From Treponema sp. (lineage in GTDB: Bacteria; Spirochaetota; Spirochaetia; Treponematales; Treponemataceae): a stretch of DNA of 64,000 nt. Positions within the stretch are counted from its first letter, which is position 1. Each line of letters starts with the position of its first letter. The DNA lies in assembly GCA_016290995.1 (NCBI GenBank), contig JAEEVR010000004.1, positions 1 to 64,000 on the forward strand, given 5' to 3'. The position numbers and the translations under genes were made by a program. Shown in pieces: positions 43,654 through 51,117 of the stretch. Below the pieces are notes generated by a model, which ran no database searches, was not told the origin of the DNA, and worked only from the letters and a program-made list of their open reading frames with translations.

Positions 43654-44677
43654 TTCAAAGGTTCCTGATTCTTTTGCGGGAACGGAGCGCCTTGACAAAT
43701 ATATTTCGTCTTTGCCCAACGGCTTCAATCGATCAAAATTAAAAAGCGGCGTTCACGAAATCTTGATTAATTCCCAAAAGGCAAAGCTTTCAAGCAAAGT
43801 CCGAGCGGGAGACCAAATCGACATTCAATGGGAAGACAACATTCCAGACACAATATTGCCGGAGGACATTCCGCTAAAAATAATTTATGAAAACCAAGAC
43901 GTCACCGTCGTGAACAAAGAGCAGGGAATGGTGACGCATCCCGCGGCGGGAAATTGGACGGGCACGCTTGTCAACGCGCTTTTGCATCATTGGGGAAGGG
44001 AGGCGTTGGAGCAAATTAAGGACGGCGATACGGCGGAAATTTTGGCCCGCCGCCGTCCCGGCATCGTTCATCGCTTGGACAAGGACACAAGCGGAATCAT
44101 CATCACCGCAAAAAATCGCGAGGCGGAGGAATGGCTTCAAAATCAATTCCAAAGCCGTTCCTTAAAAAAAGAATACATTTTAATCGTTCGCGGCTGCCCG
44201 CCAAAAAAGGACGGCGTCGTTGACACTTACATTGTCCGCGATCCCGCCGACCGAAAGCGCTTTAAGGCCGTAGAAGCGGACGCGGCCGGCGCCTTGCAAG
44301 GAAAAAGGGCGGTGACCCTTTATCATGTCGTTTCGGTTTACTCAAATTATTCGCTTGTCCGCGTGCGCCTTAAGACCGGCCGCACACATCAAATCAGGGT
44401 TCACATGAAATATTTGGGCTGCCCGGTATTGGGCGACGCGATCTATTCCAAAAAGGACAATTATTTTCCAAACGAAAACCTTATGCTCCATTCGCGCCTT
44501 TTGCAAATCCGTCTTCCTGGCCAAGAAAAATATTCGGTTTTTAAGGCGGCCGTCCCCGAGCGCTTTAAGCGCGTCATAAAAGCCTTAAAGGCCCAGCATC
44601 CGCGCTCTTATTCCTCGCCGGGAATCAAGGCGGGCGAAGCGGAGGGGGTAAATGACAAAAATGGAGGCGGCCAATGA
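43640..44677 (+). CDS. RluD-like 23S rRNA pseudouridine synthase with S4 domain
   Basis: This 345-residue enzyme isomerises uridine to pseudouridine in rRNA. An N-terminal S4 RNA-binding domain (about residues 14-75, with RLDKYISSLPNGFNRSKLKS) leads to the catalytic domain. That has NKEQGMVTHPA, the catalytic HRLDKDTSG (Asp about 155), SRSLKKEYILIVRG, LKTGRTHQIRVHM and GCPVLGDAIY, which together fit the RluC/RluD group. I prefer GTG 43640, preceded by GGAAA, because starts further upstream add a stretch unlike the family; it still overlaps the previous gene by 14 bp. It overlaps the next RluA-family gene by ATGA. Confidence 0.88.
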   Translation: MPFFSSKVPDSFAGTERLDKYISSLPNGFNRSKLKSGVHEILINSQKAKLSSKVRAGDQIDIQWEDNIPDTILPEDIPLKIIYENQDVTVVNKEQGMVTHPAAGNWTGTLVNALLHHWGREALEQIKDGDTAEILARRRPGIVHRLDKDTSGIIITAKNREAEEWLQNQFQSRSLKKEYILIVRGCPPKKDGVVDTYIVRDPADRKRFKAVEADAAGALQGKRAVTLYHVVSVYSNYSLVRVRLKTGRTHQIRVHMKYLGCPVLGDAIYSKKDNYFPNENLMLHSRLLQIRLPGQEKYSVFKAAVPERFKRVIKALKAQHPRSYSSPGIKAGEAEGVNDKNGGGQ

Positions 44678-45432
44678 GCGGCGCGCTTGAAATAAAAGTC
44701 ATTCACGAGCCCAGCGCGGCCGAGCCCTTTGTCGTTTTGTCAAAGCCGGCGGGCCTTGCAAGCGCGCCGCTAAAATCTTTGGACGAAGATTCCGCCTTTA
44801 GCCAGTGCGCCCGCCTTTTTCCTGCTGCAAAAAGCGTTTGCGGAAAGAAAGCGGTGGAGGGCGGCTTGCTCCATAGAATCGACACGGCTACAAGCGGCCT
44901 TTTGCTTGTGGCGTCCATCCAAGAGTTTTACGACCATATAATCGCCGCCCAAGACGCGGGGCGTTTTGTAAAAGGCTACCGCGCCGAATGCGACGTTAAC
45001 GCAAATAACGCCCAAGCGCTTGGAGGCTTTCCCCCATTGGGCATGCAGGCGCAAAAGGCCGCGGTTCTTTGCGGCCTTGAAATTTCTTCTTACTTTCGTC
45101 CGTTCGGAAAGGGAGGCAAAGAAGTCCGGCCGGTCTTGCAAGACTCAAATGTCGCCGCGCTAAAAAAAATCGGAAGCAAAAAAATCTATTCGACTAAAAT
45201 TGTCGCGGCGGATTTTTTAGGCGAGGGCGCTGCTAAACTTGAATGCAAAATCGCCCAAGGCTACAGGCACCAAGTTCGCTGCCATTTGGCTTGGCTGGGA
45301 TTTCCTGTGCGCGGCGACGCGCTTTACAACGCGGTGGGCGGACCGAGCGGTGGGCCGATGCGTTTTGAGGCCGTGTCGTTGGAGTTCCCTGACTTGTTCT
45401 CTGAAAAGATTTTTAGATTTACGTTGGATTAG
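44674..45432 (+). CDS. RluA-family pseudouridine synthase without S4 domain
   Basis: This 252-residue protein is a second RluA-type pseudouridine synthase. It begins with LSKPAGLASAPL, has the catalytic HRIDTATSGLLLVA (Asp about residue 70), FVKGYRAECDV, and the end motif GYRHQVRCHLAWLGFPVRGDALYN. The usual HRLDxxTSG reads HRIDTATSG, which keeps the catalytic Asp. No S4 domain is present, unlike the neighbour upstream, so RNA targeting must differ. Tandem rluD/rluA-like genes suggest duplication followed by divergence. Coupled to the upstream gene by ATGA; convergent with the carboxypeptidase gene across a 34-bp gap. Confidence 0.85.
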   Translation: MSGALEIKVIHEPSAAEPFVVLSKPAGLASAPLKSLDEDSAFSQCARLFPAAKSVCGKKAVEGGLLHRIDTATSGLLLVASIQEFYDHIIAAQDAGRFVKGYRAECDVNANNAQALGGFPPLGMQAQKAAVLCGLEISSYFRPFGKGGKEVRPVLQDSNVAALKKIGSKKIYSTKIVAADFLGEGAAKLECKIAQGYRHQVRCHLAWLGFPVRGDALYNAVGGPSGGPMRFEAVSLEFPDLFSEKIFRFTLD

Positions 45433-45466
45433 CGGCGCCGCTTCTTTGTCTTGCGAACAATTTCCG

Positions 45467-46873
45467 CTAACGCCGCGTTCCCTTTAAGCGCAAAATGATT
45501 TCGTCCGAGCGCTGGACAAATTGGTTTGCCGCGGCTGAATCTTCTGCGGCGACCAAAGGAATTTTTTGCAAAAGCTTTTCGCCGTCATAAATGTCAAGGC
45601 TTCCGTATTGCTTTCCAAATTCGATTTTTCCAAACAAGTATTTTGGCGTGTTTGTGACAACGCTTATTTTGGCTTTTTTGGGAACGCAAAGGCCGCGGTT
45701 TTCTTTTGCCATCAAGCGCGCGAACATTTTTTGCGAGCCGTAAAGTGGCAGAGTGAATTCCGTTCCGCTAAAGGCGCTTGCCTCGTAATGAGAAAAATTT
45801 TTATGCGCCCATTCCTGCAATTTCGTTCCGTCGATAAAACGGTTCGCGTCTCCCTCGGCTCGGTTCTTTCCGCTTCCGCGCATAGTCACCGAGATGAACC
45901 TTTCGTTGCCTCGTTTTGTCGTCAAGGCCAAGTTGTAGCCGCTTTCGTCGATGTAGCCGGTCTTGATTCCGTCGCAGCCAGGCAAAACGTCGACAAGCTT
46001 GTTGGTGTTTTCAAATTCAAAGGCGGTCCAAATCTCGTCGGGGATTCCGCGCGAAAAATCTTGCGGAGCGCGGTTCCTTTGTTCGGGCGGCAAGTTTTTT
46101 TCTTTGGGATAAGTGAACGTTTTTATTGAGTGGAACTTTTCCAAAGCTTCGGGAAATTGCTTTATGTAAAGGCGGCAAAAGGTCGCCATCTCGCGCGGAG
46201 TGGTTAGGTTCTTCTCCGAATATCCGGAAGGTTCGACGATTACGGTTTTTTCCAAGCCCATCGCTTTGACCAAGTCGTTGGCGTCTTTTAAAAAGTCGTC
46301 CATCGTTCCAAAGAGGGCGCTGGCTATTGCCGCCGCCGCGTCGTTTCCGCTCGCCACGCTAAGGCCTGTCAAAAGTTCCTCCAGCGTGACGATTTGGCCT
46401 TTTCCCAAAAACATCAAGGAGCTTCTAGGCGGAGCGTTTGAAGCCCACGCTTCTGGCCCCAAGGGAATCGTTTGGTCAAGCCGGGCCTCGCCGCGGCTGA
46501 TTTTTTCCATAACGCATTCAATCAAAAAAAGCTTTGTCATTGACGCGGGCGGAATTGTTTGGTCGGCGTTTTTTTCGTAGATTATATATCCTGTGTTGGC
46601 GTCAAGCAAAATTGCTGATCCTGCGTTAAGGTCAAAGTCCGCTTTGATCGCCTGATAGGGAAGCGGCCTCAAAACGGCCTTTCTTTCTGGATAAATTTGG
46701 TCAAGTTTACTGTAAATAAGGCTTTTTTGCTCTGACGAAAGCCTTTGCGAGTTCCTTGCGGCCTTGTCGATCGTCGCCGCCCTGGTGAACAAAAAACAGG
46801 CGAAACTTAAGGCTAAAAAAAGCGGCAAAAAAGCCGCGGCGTTGGAAAGCGGGCGATTATTATGTTTTGACAT
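45467..46873 (-). CDS. D-alanyl-D-alanine carboxypeptidase (serine peptidase S11, PBP5 type)
   Basis: This 468-residue enzyme removes the terminal D-Ala from peptidoglycan stem peptides in the periplasm. An N-terminal hydrophobic segment (about residues 14-30) serves as signal or anchor. The penicillin-binding motifs are intact: SMTK (S111-K114), SGN (175-177) and KTG (303-305). A C-terminal PBP5-type beta domain follows (about 365-455). PBP5 usually has a C-terminal amphipathic anchor; the end here, ILRLKGTRR, is short and basic, so anchoring is more likely N-terminal. A -10 TAGAAT with an extended TGC lies 6 bp before the ATG. Divergent from the uracil permease gene. Confidence 0.92.
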   Translation of the reverse strand: MSKHNNRPLSNAAAFLPLFLALSFACFLFTRAATIDKAARNSQRLSSEQKSLIYSKLDQIYPERKAVLRPLPYQAIKADFDLNAGSAILLDANTGYIIYEKNADQTIPPASMTKLFLIECVMEKISRGEARLDQTIPLGPEAWASNAPPRSSLMFLGKGQIVTLEELLTGLSVASGNDAAAAIASALFGTMDDFLKDANDLVKAMGLEKTVIVEPSGYSEKNLTTPREMATFCRLYIKQFPEALEKFHSIKTFTYPKEKNLPPEQRNRAPQDFSRGIPDEIWTAFEFENTNKLVDVLPGCDGIKTGYIDESGYNLALTTKRGNERFISVTMRGSGKNRAEGDANRFIDGTKLQEWAHKNFSHYEASAFSGTEFTLPLYGSQKMFARLMAKENRGLCVPKKAKISVVTNTPKYLFGKIEFGKQYGSLDIYDGEKLLQKIPLVAAEDSAAANQFVQRSDEIILRLKGTRR

Positions 46874-46879
46874 AGCCTT

Positions 46880-46888
46880 ATTCTAGCA
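46880..46888 (-). promoter_or_regulatory. Predicted extended -10 promoter of the carboxypeptidase gene, leaderless spacing
   Basis: On the minus strand TGC precedes TAGAAT (plus-strand 46880-46885), followed by 6 bp and the ATG at 46873. No good -35 is seen, which an extended -10 can tolerate. AAGG between the -10 and the ATG is too close to act as a ribosome site. Confidence 0.45.
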
Positions 46889-46926
46889 TTTTTGGCCTTT
46901 TTGCGCTAGCAATACCGCGCGAAGTG

Positions 46927-46935
46927 TGATATAAT
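46927..46935 (+). promoter_or_regulatory. Predicted extended -10 promoter of uraA
   Basis: TGA precedes a perfect TATAAT at 46930-46935. The start point would be near 46942, giving a leader of about 22 nt that contains AAAGGAG. Confidence 0.5.
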
Positions 46936-46963
46936 TAAATAATTCAATCAAAAGGAGTTGTAT

Positions 46964-48277
46964 ATGGCAGAAAGCAATTCAAGCGTCCTTATGCCCGGCG
47001 ACAAGCCGCCTTTGGCAAAATGGATTCCTTTGAGTTTTCAGCACGTATTTGCGATGTTCGGCGCCACAATTTTGGTTCCGATTCTAACTGGTTTGAGCAC
47101 TTCGACCGCCTTGTTTACGGCCGGAACTGGAACGCTCCTGTACATCTTGATTACAGGCGCCAAGGTTCCGGCTTTTTTAGGCTCTTCGTTCGCTTTTATT
47201 CCGGCCCTTATCGCCATCGGCAAGGAATACGGCGTTCCGTACGCTATGGGCGGAGCGATTTTCGCCGGTGTTTTCTACGCGATTGTCGCCCTTATCGTTC
47301 GCTTTGCGGGAAAAAAATGGATTGACGTGGCTCTTCCGCCGGTAGTAATCGGTTCGGTAATCATCGTAATCGGAATGTCGCTCGCTCCCACAGCCGTAAG
47401 CGAAGCCTTTTATTTGAACAACGAGTACTCTTTGGTGGCCCTAAGCATCGCCGCCGTGACTCTCGCCATCTCGGTTTTCGCAACAATCTTCCTCAAAGGC
47501 TTTTTCAACACCCTTTCAATTTTGATCGGCCTTATCGGCGGCTACTTGTTCACCTTGATCATGGGCTGCTTTTTCCCGGCCTACCATTTGATTGACTTCG
47601 CTTCGGTTCAGGAAGCCAAGTGGTTCGCGCTTCCGTTCTTGCAGTACGACGCCGCCGGCCACGCCTTTTGGCAGGCTCCCAAGTTCAACCTTGTAGCGAT
47701 CCTTACATTTGTAATCGTATCAATCTCAACAATTTGCGAGCACATGGGCGACACGCTCACCACAAGCAAAGTTGTCGGAACTGACTTTTACAAAGACCCC
47801 GGACTCCACCGCACCTTGCTCGGAGACGGCGTCGCCACGGCTTGGGCCGCTCTTTGGGGAGGCCCGCCGAACACAACTTACGGCGAGAACATCGGCGTTA
47901 TGGCCATCACAAAGGTTTACTCAGTTTGGGTAATCGGAGGAGCGGCTGTCATCGCCTTGATCCTTTCGTTCTGCCAAAAGTTTGGCGCCGTAATCCAGAC
48001 AATTCCGACTCCCGTTTTGGGCGGAATCTGCACTTTGCTCTACGGCCTTATCGCCTCAAGCGGCCTTAGAACTTTGGTCGACGCCGGCGTTGACTACCAA
48101 GAAAAGCGCAACCTTACGATTTCTTCCGTCATCATGGTAATCGGAATCGGCGGCGGCGTATTGCAGTTTATGGTCGGAAGCTTCAAGTTCTCCCTTGGCG
48201 GAGTCGCTTTGGCCACTGTTGTCGGCATTTTGCTCAACTTGATAATTCCCAAAAACAAGTCCGGCGAAGTTCAATAA
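46964..48277 (+). CDS. uraA: Uracil permease, NCS2/UraA family
   Basis: This 437-residue transporter of the nucleobase-ascorbate (NCS2) family should import uracil with protons. About 12-14 membrane helices are visible. Hallmarks are PLSFQHVFAMFGATILVPIL at the N-terminus, PAFLGSSFAFIPAL, GDGVATAWAALWGGPPNTTY followed directly by GENIGVMAITKV, and PVLGGICTLLYGLIASSGLR. The Glu of GENIGV is the substrate-binding Glu in E. coli UraA, and the TTYGE pattern marks uracil rather than xanthine carriers. The ATG at 46964 has AAAGGAG 6 bp upstream. It is a single-gene transcript with a strong terminator. Confidence 0.93.
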   Translation: MAESNSSVLMPGDKPPLAKWIPLSFQHVFAMFGATILVPILTGLSTSTALFTAGTGTLLYILITGAKVPAFLGSSFAFIPALIAIGKEYGVPYAMGGAIFAGVFYAIVALIVRFAGKKWIDVALPPVVIGSVIIVIGMSLAPTAVSEAFYLNNEYSLVALSIAAVTLAISVFATIFLKGFFNTLSILIGLIGGYLFTLIMGCFFPAYHLIDFASVQEAKWFALPFLQYDAAGHAFWQAPKFNLVAILTFVIVSISTICEHMGDTLTTSKVVGTDFYKDPGLHRTLLGDGVATAWAALWGGPPNTTYGENIGVMAITKVYSVWVIGGAAVIALILSFCQKFGAVIQTIPTPVLGGICTLLYGLIASSGLRTLVDAGVDYQEKRNLTISSVIMVIGIGGGVLQFMVGSFKFSLGGVALATVVGILLNLIIPKNKSGEVQ

Positions 48278-48306
48278 TATTTGGCTTTCGTCGCGGCTTT
48301 GCCGTT

Positions 48307-48338
48307 AACGCCCTAGCTTTGGCTGGGGCGTTTTTTTT
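48307..48338 (+). terminator. Rho-independent terminator of uraA
   Basis: aacgccctagc (48307-48317) pairs with gctggggcgtt (48322-48332) around TTTG, with one G-T pair, and a T-run continues to 48338. It overlaps the last codons of the convergent RND gene. Confidence 0.85.
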
Positions 48339-51117
48339 GCTTTTTTGCGGTCGTTCCGCGATCGTTGAGCGCCGCCGGAAAATAAACAAGGCCCGCATAA
48401 ACTGACGCAAGGCTTCCAAAAAACATAAAGAAGGCCAGGTCGCTTGCAAAGGCTCCCGCTCCGCCAATCATTAAAGGAAGCGCCGCGACCATCGTTGTAA
48501 TTGACGACGCCAAAACGCTTTTTAATAGCTTTCCAGCCGCCGCGTCCGCGTTTTTCCGTTTGCTTTCTTTGTATTCTCCCAAAATGTACAAGGCGTTGTT
48601 TACGCAAAGGCCGGAAATAAAAACCATTCCAACCGCGTCGCCCAAAGTCAGCGGCGCAAAAGACAAAAACTTTAAGGCCAATGGCAGCGACAACGAAAGG
48701 GGAATCGTTCCAATAACTAAAAAAGCGTTCTTTAGATTTTCGCTTTGGGCGGCCACCAAAAAGAAAATCACGGCTGCCGATAGCAAAAACGCTCCAAGAA
48801 TTTTCGCGTAGCTTTCGTTCATTGATTCGTATTCCTTGGGCCAAGAAAAATAATAGCCTTCGGGCAAATTCAACTCTTTTAGCGTTTTTTTAACGTCAAT
48901 AAACGCCTGGCCAGAGTTTTTTGTTTGAACTTCAATCGTAAAATAGGCCGCCCGCCTGGAATCTTTTCTATAAATTTTTGACGGCCTTTTTTCTTTTTGA
49001 ACGCGGCAAAGGGCCGAAACTGGAATTGATTTCAAGTTTAAGTTTTTGACCGCATCCAAGTTTGCCTTGTCGCTAAAGGCTAGCTTTTCGTTCCCCAGGC
49101 GGACGTCTTTTTGAAAGCCGTTTGCCTGAAGCTTTATTGCCACCGGCCCAAATATGTTCCAGCGCAAAAAATGGGCAAAGTCCTGGACCGTAAGCTTGTT
49201 TTCTTTTAGAAAGTCCTTTTCCGGCTTGGCCACAAAGACATTTTCGTCCTCCTTGAAATTTAAGACAACAAGGCTTTTGGCTTTTGCCATAAAGCTTGAC
49301 TCTTGCAAAAGGGCGGCCGCTTCTTTTGCGATTTGCCTGCATTTTAGCGCGTCGTCGCCCAAGACCGCTATTTGCATTTTTTGAACCGGCATTTGCATTC
49401 GCGTCAAAAGGGGAACGTAAAGCGAGCCTTGCAATTTTTTCCCTTCCTCTTGCAAAAGCCTTAAAAGCCTCTCTTTTTTTCGGCCGTTTGCCAAAACTAT
49501 TTGAACTTCCGCCCGGCCGCGCTTTGCTTCGCTTTGAACGAACCTAACTTCCTTTAAGCCTTTTACTTTTTCCAAAAAAGGAAGCAAGTCTTTGTCCACA
49601 AGGTCAAAGCGCTTTTCCGGATTATATTCAACTTGAGCGAATATTGTCGGCTCCGAATCGAGCGTTTTTAGATTTTTGGGAAGAATAAGGAATAAAATTA
49701 TTGGCAGGGTGTATAAAAAATAATACAGGTTCATAAGCTTTCTATTTTTGATGTGCAAAAAATTATACAAGTTAAGAAGCCGTTTAGCGTTTTTGCCGTT
49801 TTTTTGTCCTTGAACAAAGGCCGGCAAAAAGACCAGCGCCAGCAAGCTTGAAAGACCGATTGAAATTGCGCACGCTCTTGCCAAAGCCTTGATTCCAGGA
49901 ACGATTGCGTCCAGCGCGAATAGAGGAACAATCGCCGCGATTGTTGTCAGAGCGCAAATGATTAATGAAGAGGCCGAGGTCTTGCAATCGTCAAGAACGT
50001 ATAGCGCCGCGTCGCATAAAAGGCCCAACGAAATTGTTATTCCGCTGATCGTCGCGCTGTCCAAGGGCATCTTTAAGGCCGAAAGAGCTCCGACCGTGAT
50101 TAAGGTGTCCGCGGCCGTAAAGGCTAGGGCAATGATTGTCTTTTTTGCCGACCGAAACATCAGCCATACCGCCAGCGTCAAGGCGATCAAGGTTTCAAAA
50201 AATGCGGCGAGTATTTTTTTGACCGCCTTTTCTTGCTCTAAGCCGTTGTCGTAGACTATTTTCCAGCCCTTCCTGTCCTTTAAAATCTTGTAAAGCAGTT
50301 TGCGGGCTTTTTTGCAAACGCCAATGTTTTGGTTTTCCTCGGAGGTTTTTAGGCTTAAAAGCAGGCATTCCTTGCCGTTTACGCGGGCCAAGCTGTTTTT
50401 TTTCTGAAAGGAATCAAACGTCTTGCAAGTCTTGTCCACGTCTGGAATTCTTTTTATGTCTTCCGGGCCGTCTATTTTCGCCTTGTAGGAGCCGTGGTCT
50501 CCAAACAAGGCCTGAGCCTGGCTTTTTTGGACATTGGAAGCCAAGTCCCACGGAAACAAGCCGTAATGGGCCATAATCTTGTCGTCAAAGGCTATGTGGA
50601 CTTCCATCCTTTCCCCGCCCAAAAAAGTCGCTTGGCTGACGCCTGGCAGGCTTTGCAGGGCCTTTAAAAGAGCTCCATGCAAGTCTTCCAACTTAAAAAC
50701 GTCTTTGTCAAAGGCGGCGCAAAAGACATGCTTTGCGTCTTGGGCCAAGGCGTAGATTCTTGGATTTTGCGCGTCTTGCGGAAGGCTTCTCCTTAGTTCG
50801 TCCACTGCGTCTGAAAGCCTTGCGTAGGAGGAGCCTTTGCCTTTTTCAAAGACTAGGTTTGCCGCGCATTTTGAGTATTCCGAAACGGACGAGACGGAAA
50901 CGAGGCCTTCTAATTTTGCTGCCTTTTCCTCAAAGGGAATCGCTACAAGCTTTTCGATTTTTTCGGCGTCCATTCCATAATATTCAAATTCGACCGTGTA
51001 ATTTTCATATTCGCTGGGAGCGGTTTTTGTCAACCGAATGTTTTTTAGTGAATACGCTGAAAGCAGCAAAAGGCAAATAAGCGCGAACGAGGCCTTTGTT
51101 TTGCTCTTAAAAATCAT
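48313..51117 (-). CDS. RND-family inner membrane pump, second of a pair
   Basis: This 934-residue AcrB/HAE-like transporter has the RND layout: one N-terminal helix, a large periplasmic porter domain, a cluster of helices (about residues 300-460), a second porter half, and a final helix cluster (from about 790). It is about 100 residues shorter than AcrB. In helix 4 the AcrB pair Asp407-Asp408 reads Asp-Ala (GLLCDAALYVLDD); in helix 10 the AcrB Lys940 position reads Asn (GLCVNNALYILG). The same Asp-Ala occurs in CusA-type pumps. The ATG at 51117 overlaps the previous stop (ATGA), with GGAG 7 bp before. Last gene of the nine-gene operon; it may form mixed trimers with its neighbour. Confidence 0.87.
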   Translation of the reverse strand: MIFKSKTKASFALICLLLLSAYSLKNIRLTKTAPSEYENYTVEFEYYGMDAEKIEKLVAIPFEEKAAKLEGLVSVSSVSEYSKCAANLVFEKGKGSSYARLSDAVDELRRSLPQDAQNPRIYALAQDAKHVFCAAFDKDVFKLEDLHGALLKALQSLPGVSQATFLGGERMEVHIAFDDKIMAHYGLFPWDLASNVQKSQAQALFGDHGSYKAKIDGPEDIKRIPDVDKTCKTFDSFQKKNSLARVNGKECLLLSLKTSEENQNIGVCKKARKLLYKILKDRKGWKIVYDNGLEQEKAVKKILAAFFETLIALTLAVWLMFRSAKKTIIALAFTAADTLITVGALSALKMPLDSATISGITISLGLLCDAALYVLDDCKTSASSLIICALTTIAAIVPLFALDAIVPGIKALARACAISIGLSSLLALVFLPAFVQGQKNGKNAKRLLNLYNFLHIKNRKLMNLYYFLYTLPIILFLILPKNLKTLDSEPTIFAQVEYNPEKRFDLVDKDLLPFLEKVKGLKEVRFVQSEAKRGRAEVQIVLANGRKKERLLRLLQEEGKKLQGSLYVPLLTRMQMPVQKMQIAVLGDDALKCRQIAKEAAALLQESSFMAKAKSLVVLNFKEDENVFVAKPEKDFLKENKLTVQDFAHFLRWNIFGPVAIKLQANGFQKDVRLGNEKLAFSDKANLDAVKNLNLKSIPVSALCRVQKEKRPSKIYRKDSRRAAYFTIEVQTKNSGQAFIDVKKTLKELNLPEGYYFSWPKEYESMNESYAKILGAFLLSAAVIFFLVAAQSENLKNAFLVIGTIPLSLSLPLALKFLSFAPLTLGDAVGMVFISGLCVNNALYILGEYKESKRKNADAAAGKLLKSVLASSITTMVAALPLMIGGAGAFASDLAFFMFFGSLASVYAGLVYFPAALNDRGTTAKKQKKRPSQS

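Noticed and set aside
45434..45443. Palindrome gcggcgccgc after the RluA-family gene
   Set aside because: It has no T-run and a stem of at most 4-5 bp without a loop, so it does not qualify as a terminator. It may be chance in GC-rich DNA.
48305..48844. 179-codon minus-strand frame at the end of the second RND gene
   Set aside because: It is the alternative frame of a well-supported RND C-terminus and has a composition typical of frame shadows.
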